Below the pieces are notes generated by a model, which saw only the letters and a program-made list of their open reading frames with translations, was not told where the DNA came from and did no database searches. This document shows, piece by piece, positions 7,135 through 7,367 of a stretch of 7,367 nt of DNA (position 1 is the stretch's first letter; each line of letters starts with the position of its first letter). The stretch is from an uncultured Fusibacter sp. (GTDB lineage: Bacteria; Bacillota; Clostridia; Peptostreptococcales; Acidaminobacteraceae). The position numbers were made by a program, and so were the translations under genes. The stretch lies in NCBI GenBank assembly GCA_937958285.1, contig CALFXQ010000171.1:1-7367 (forward strand), given 5' to 3'.

Positions 7135-7367
7135 TATATTAACTCTCCAATACGGTGACAAACCTTAAGAATCTCTAATGCCTCATAACCTGAATGACTA
7201 TTCGTATTATCTTTGAAAGCTTGCATACTATAATATCCCGAGTTCATATAGGATGTTTGTATCTGGTCTACGCATTTTAAAATAGAATAGCCCTTGAGTT
7301 GCGCATCCTCAACAACACTAAAAACCTTAATAACTCTTCCAAATTCATCAAAAACTACTTTCCCACC
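7134..7367 (-). CDS. C-terminal end of a probable Gfo/Idh/MocA-type oxidoreductase, cut by window edge
   Basis: The last 77 codons of a gene entering from beyond base 7367, ending in TAA at 7134-7136. I translated it by hand from the window edge. The tail reads as a beta-strand-rich start (GGKVVFDEFGRVIKVFSV), then GYSILKCVDQIQTSYMNSGY, and ends HSGYEALEILKVCHRIGELI. The final segment, a Gly then a helix with EALEILKVC, resembles the closing helix of Gfo/Idh/MocA sugar dehydrogenases. Such an enzyme would fit as an NAD-dependent step before the aminotransferase. The NAD-binding Rossmann domain lies outside the window, so this call rests on the tail only. The stop overlaps the next gene's ATG by one base (TAATG), evidence of translational coupling and of the same operon. 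Confidence 0.55.
   Translation of the reverse strand, partial: GGKVVFDEFGRVIKVFSVVEDAQLKGYSILKCVDQIQTSYMNSGYYSMQAFKDNTNSHSGYEALEILKVCHRIGELI
7143..7148 (-). promoter_or_regulatory. Ribosome binding site deciding the ATG at 7134
   Basis: GGAGAG on the minus strand, 8 bases before the ATG at 7134 and inside the end of the upstream oxidoreductase gene. Together with the TAATG stop-start overlap it favours this ATG over the in-frame TTG at 7161. Confidence 0.7.

Noticed and set aside
7135..7161. TTG start at 7161 adding nine residues to the GT-B-like protein
   Set aside because: It lies inside the upstream gene. The ATG at 7134 has a TAATG overlap and a well-placed GGAGAG, and the protein begins naturally with a Rossmann strand there.

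Overview
The window is one densely packed run of nine genes, all on the minus strand: seven complete and one cut at each end. Transcription runs from high to low coordinates. Gaps between genes are 13 to 32 bases, or the genes overlap, so this looks like the interior of a single operon. I see no promoter, terminator, RNA gene, insertion sequence or CRISPR array. No stretch over 300 bases lacks a gene. The gene families, AT-leaning composition (judged by eye, not computed) and strong purine-rich Shine-Dalgarno sequences fit a Gram-negative bacterium, perhaps a marine gammaproteobacterium. The sequence does not fix the taxon.

In transcription order the genes are: the C-terminal end of a probable Gfo/Idh/MocA-type oxidoreductase (7367-7134); a GT-B-like polysaccharide biosynthesis protein of unknown activity (7134-6082); a DegT/DnrJ/EryC1/StrS sugar aminotransferase (6068-4761); a GNAT acetyltransferase (4764-4213, GTG start); a WbpG/PseA-type N-acetyl sugar amidotransferase (4180-3050); a HisH-type glutaminase (3053-2433); a HisF-like AglZ/WbuZ-type protein (2439-1570); a second, divergent amidotransferase (1554-289); and the start of a NeuA/PseF/LegF-type CMP-sugar cytidylyltransferase (273-1).

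Together they suggest synthesis of an amidinated, acylated amino sugar for a surface glycan (O-antigen, capsule or glycosylated flagellin). The oxidoreductase and aminotransferase would build an amino sugar, the GNAT protein would acylate the amine, and HisH/HisF/ATP-PPase would turn an N-acyl group into an acetamidino group with glutamine-derived ammonia. The cytidylyltransferase points to an acidic CMP-activated sugar such as a pseudaminic or legionaminic acid derivative. The committed steps for such sugars (dehydratase, hydrolysing epimerase or hydrolase, NeuB-type synthase) are not in the window, so the exact sugar is an inference.

The most unusual point is that two distinct amidotransferase paralogues flank one HisH-HisF pair. 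One has a canonical SGGKDS P-loop and the other has SGARDS. The HisF-like protein appears to keep the four ammonia-gate residues of true HisF while losing key histidine-pathway active-site residues, and it carries an acidic C-terminal tail of about 38 residues.
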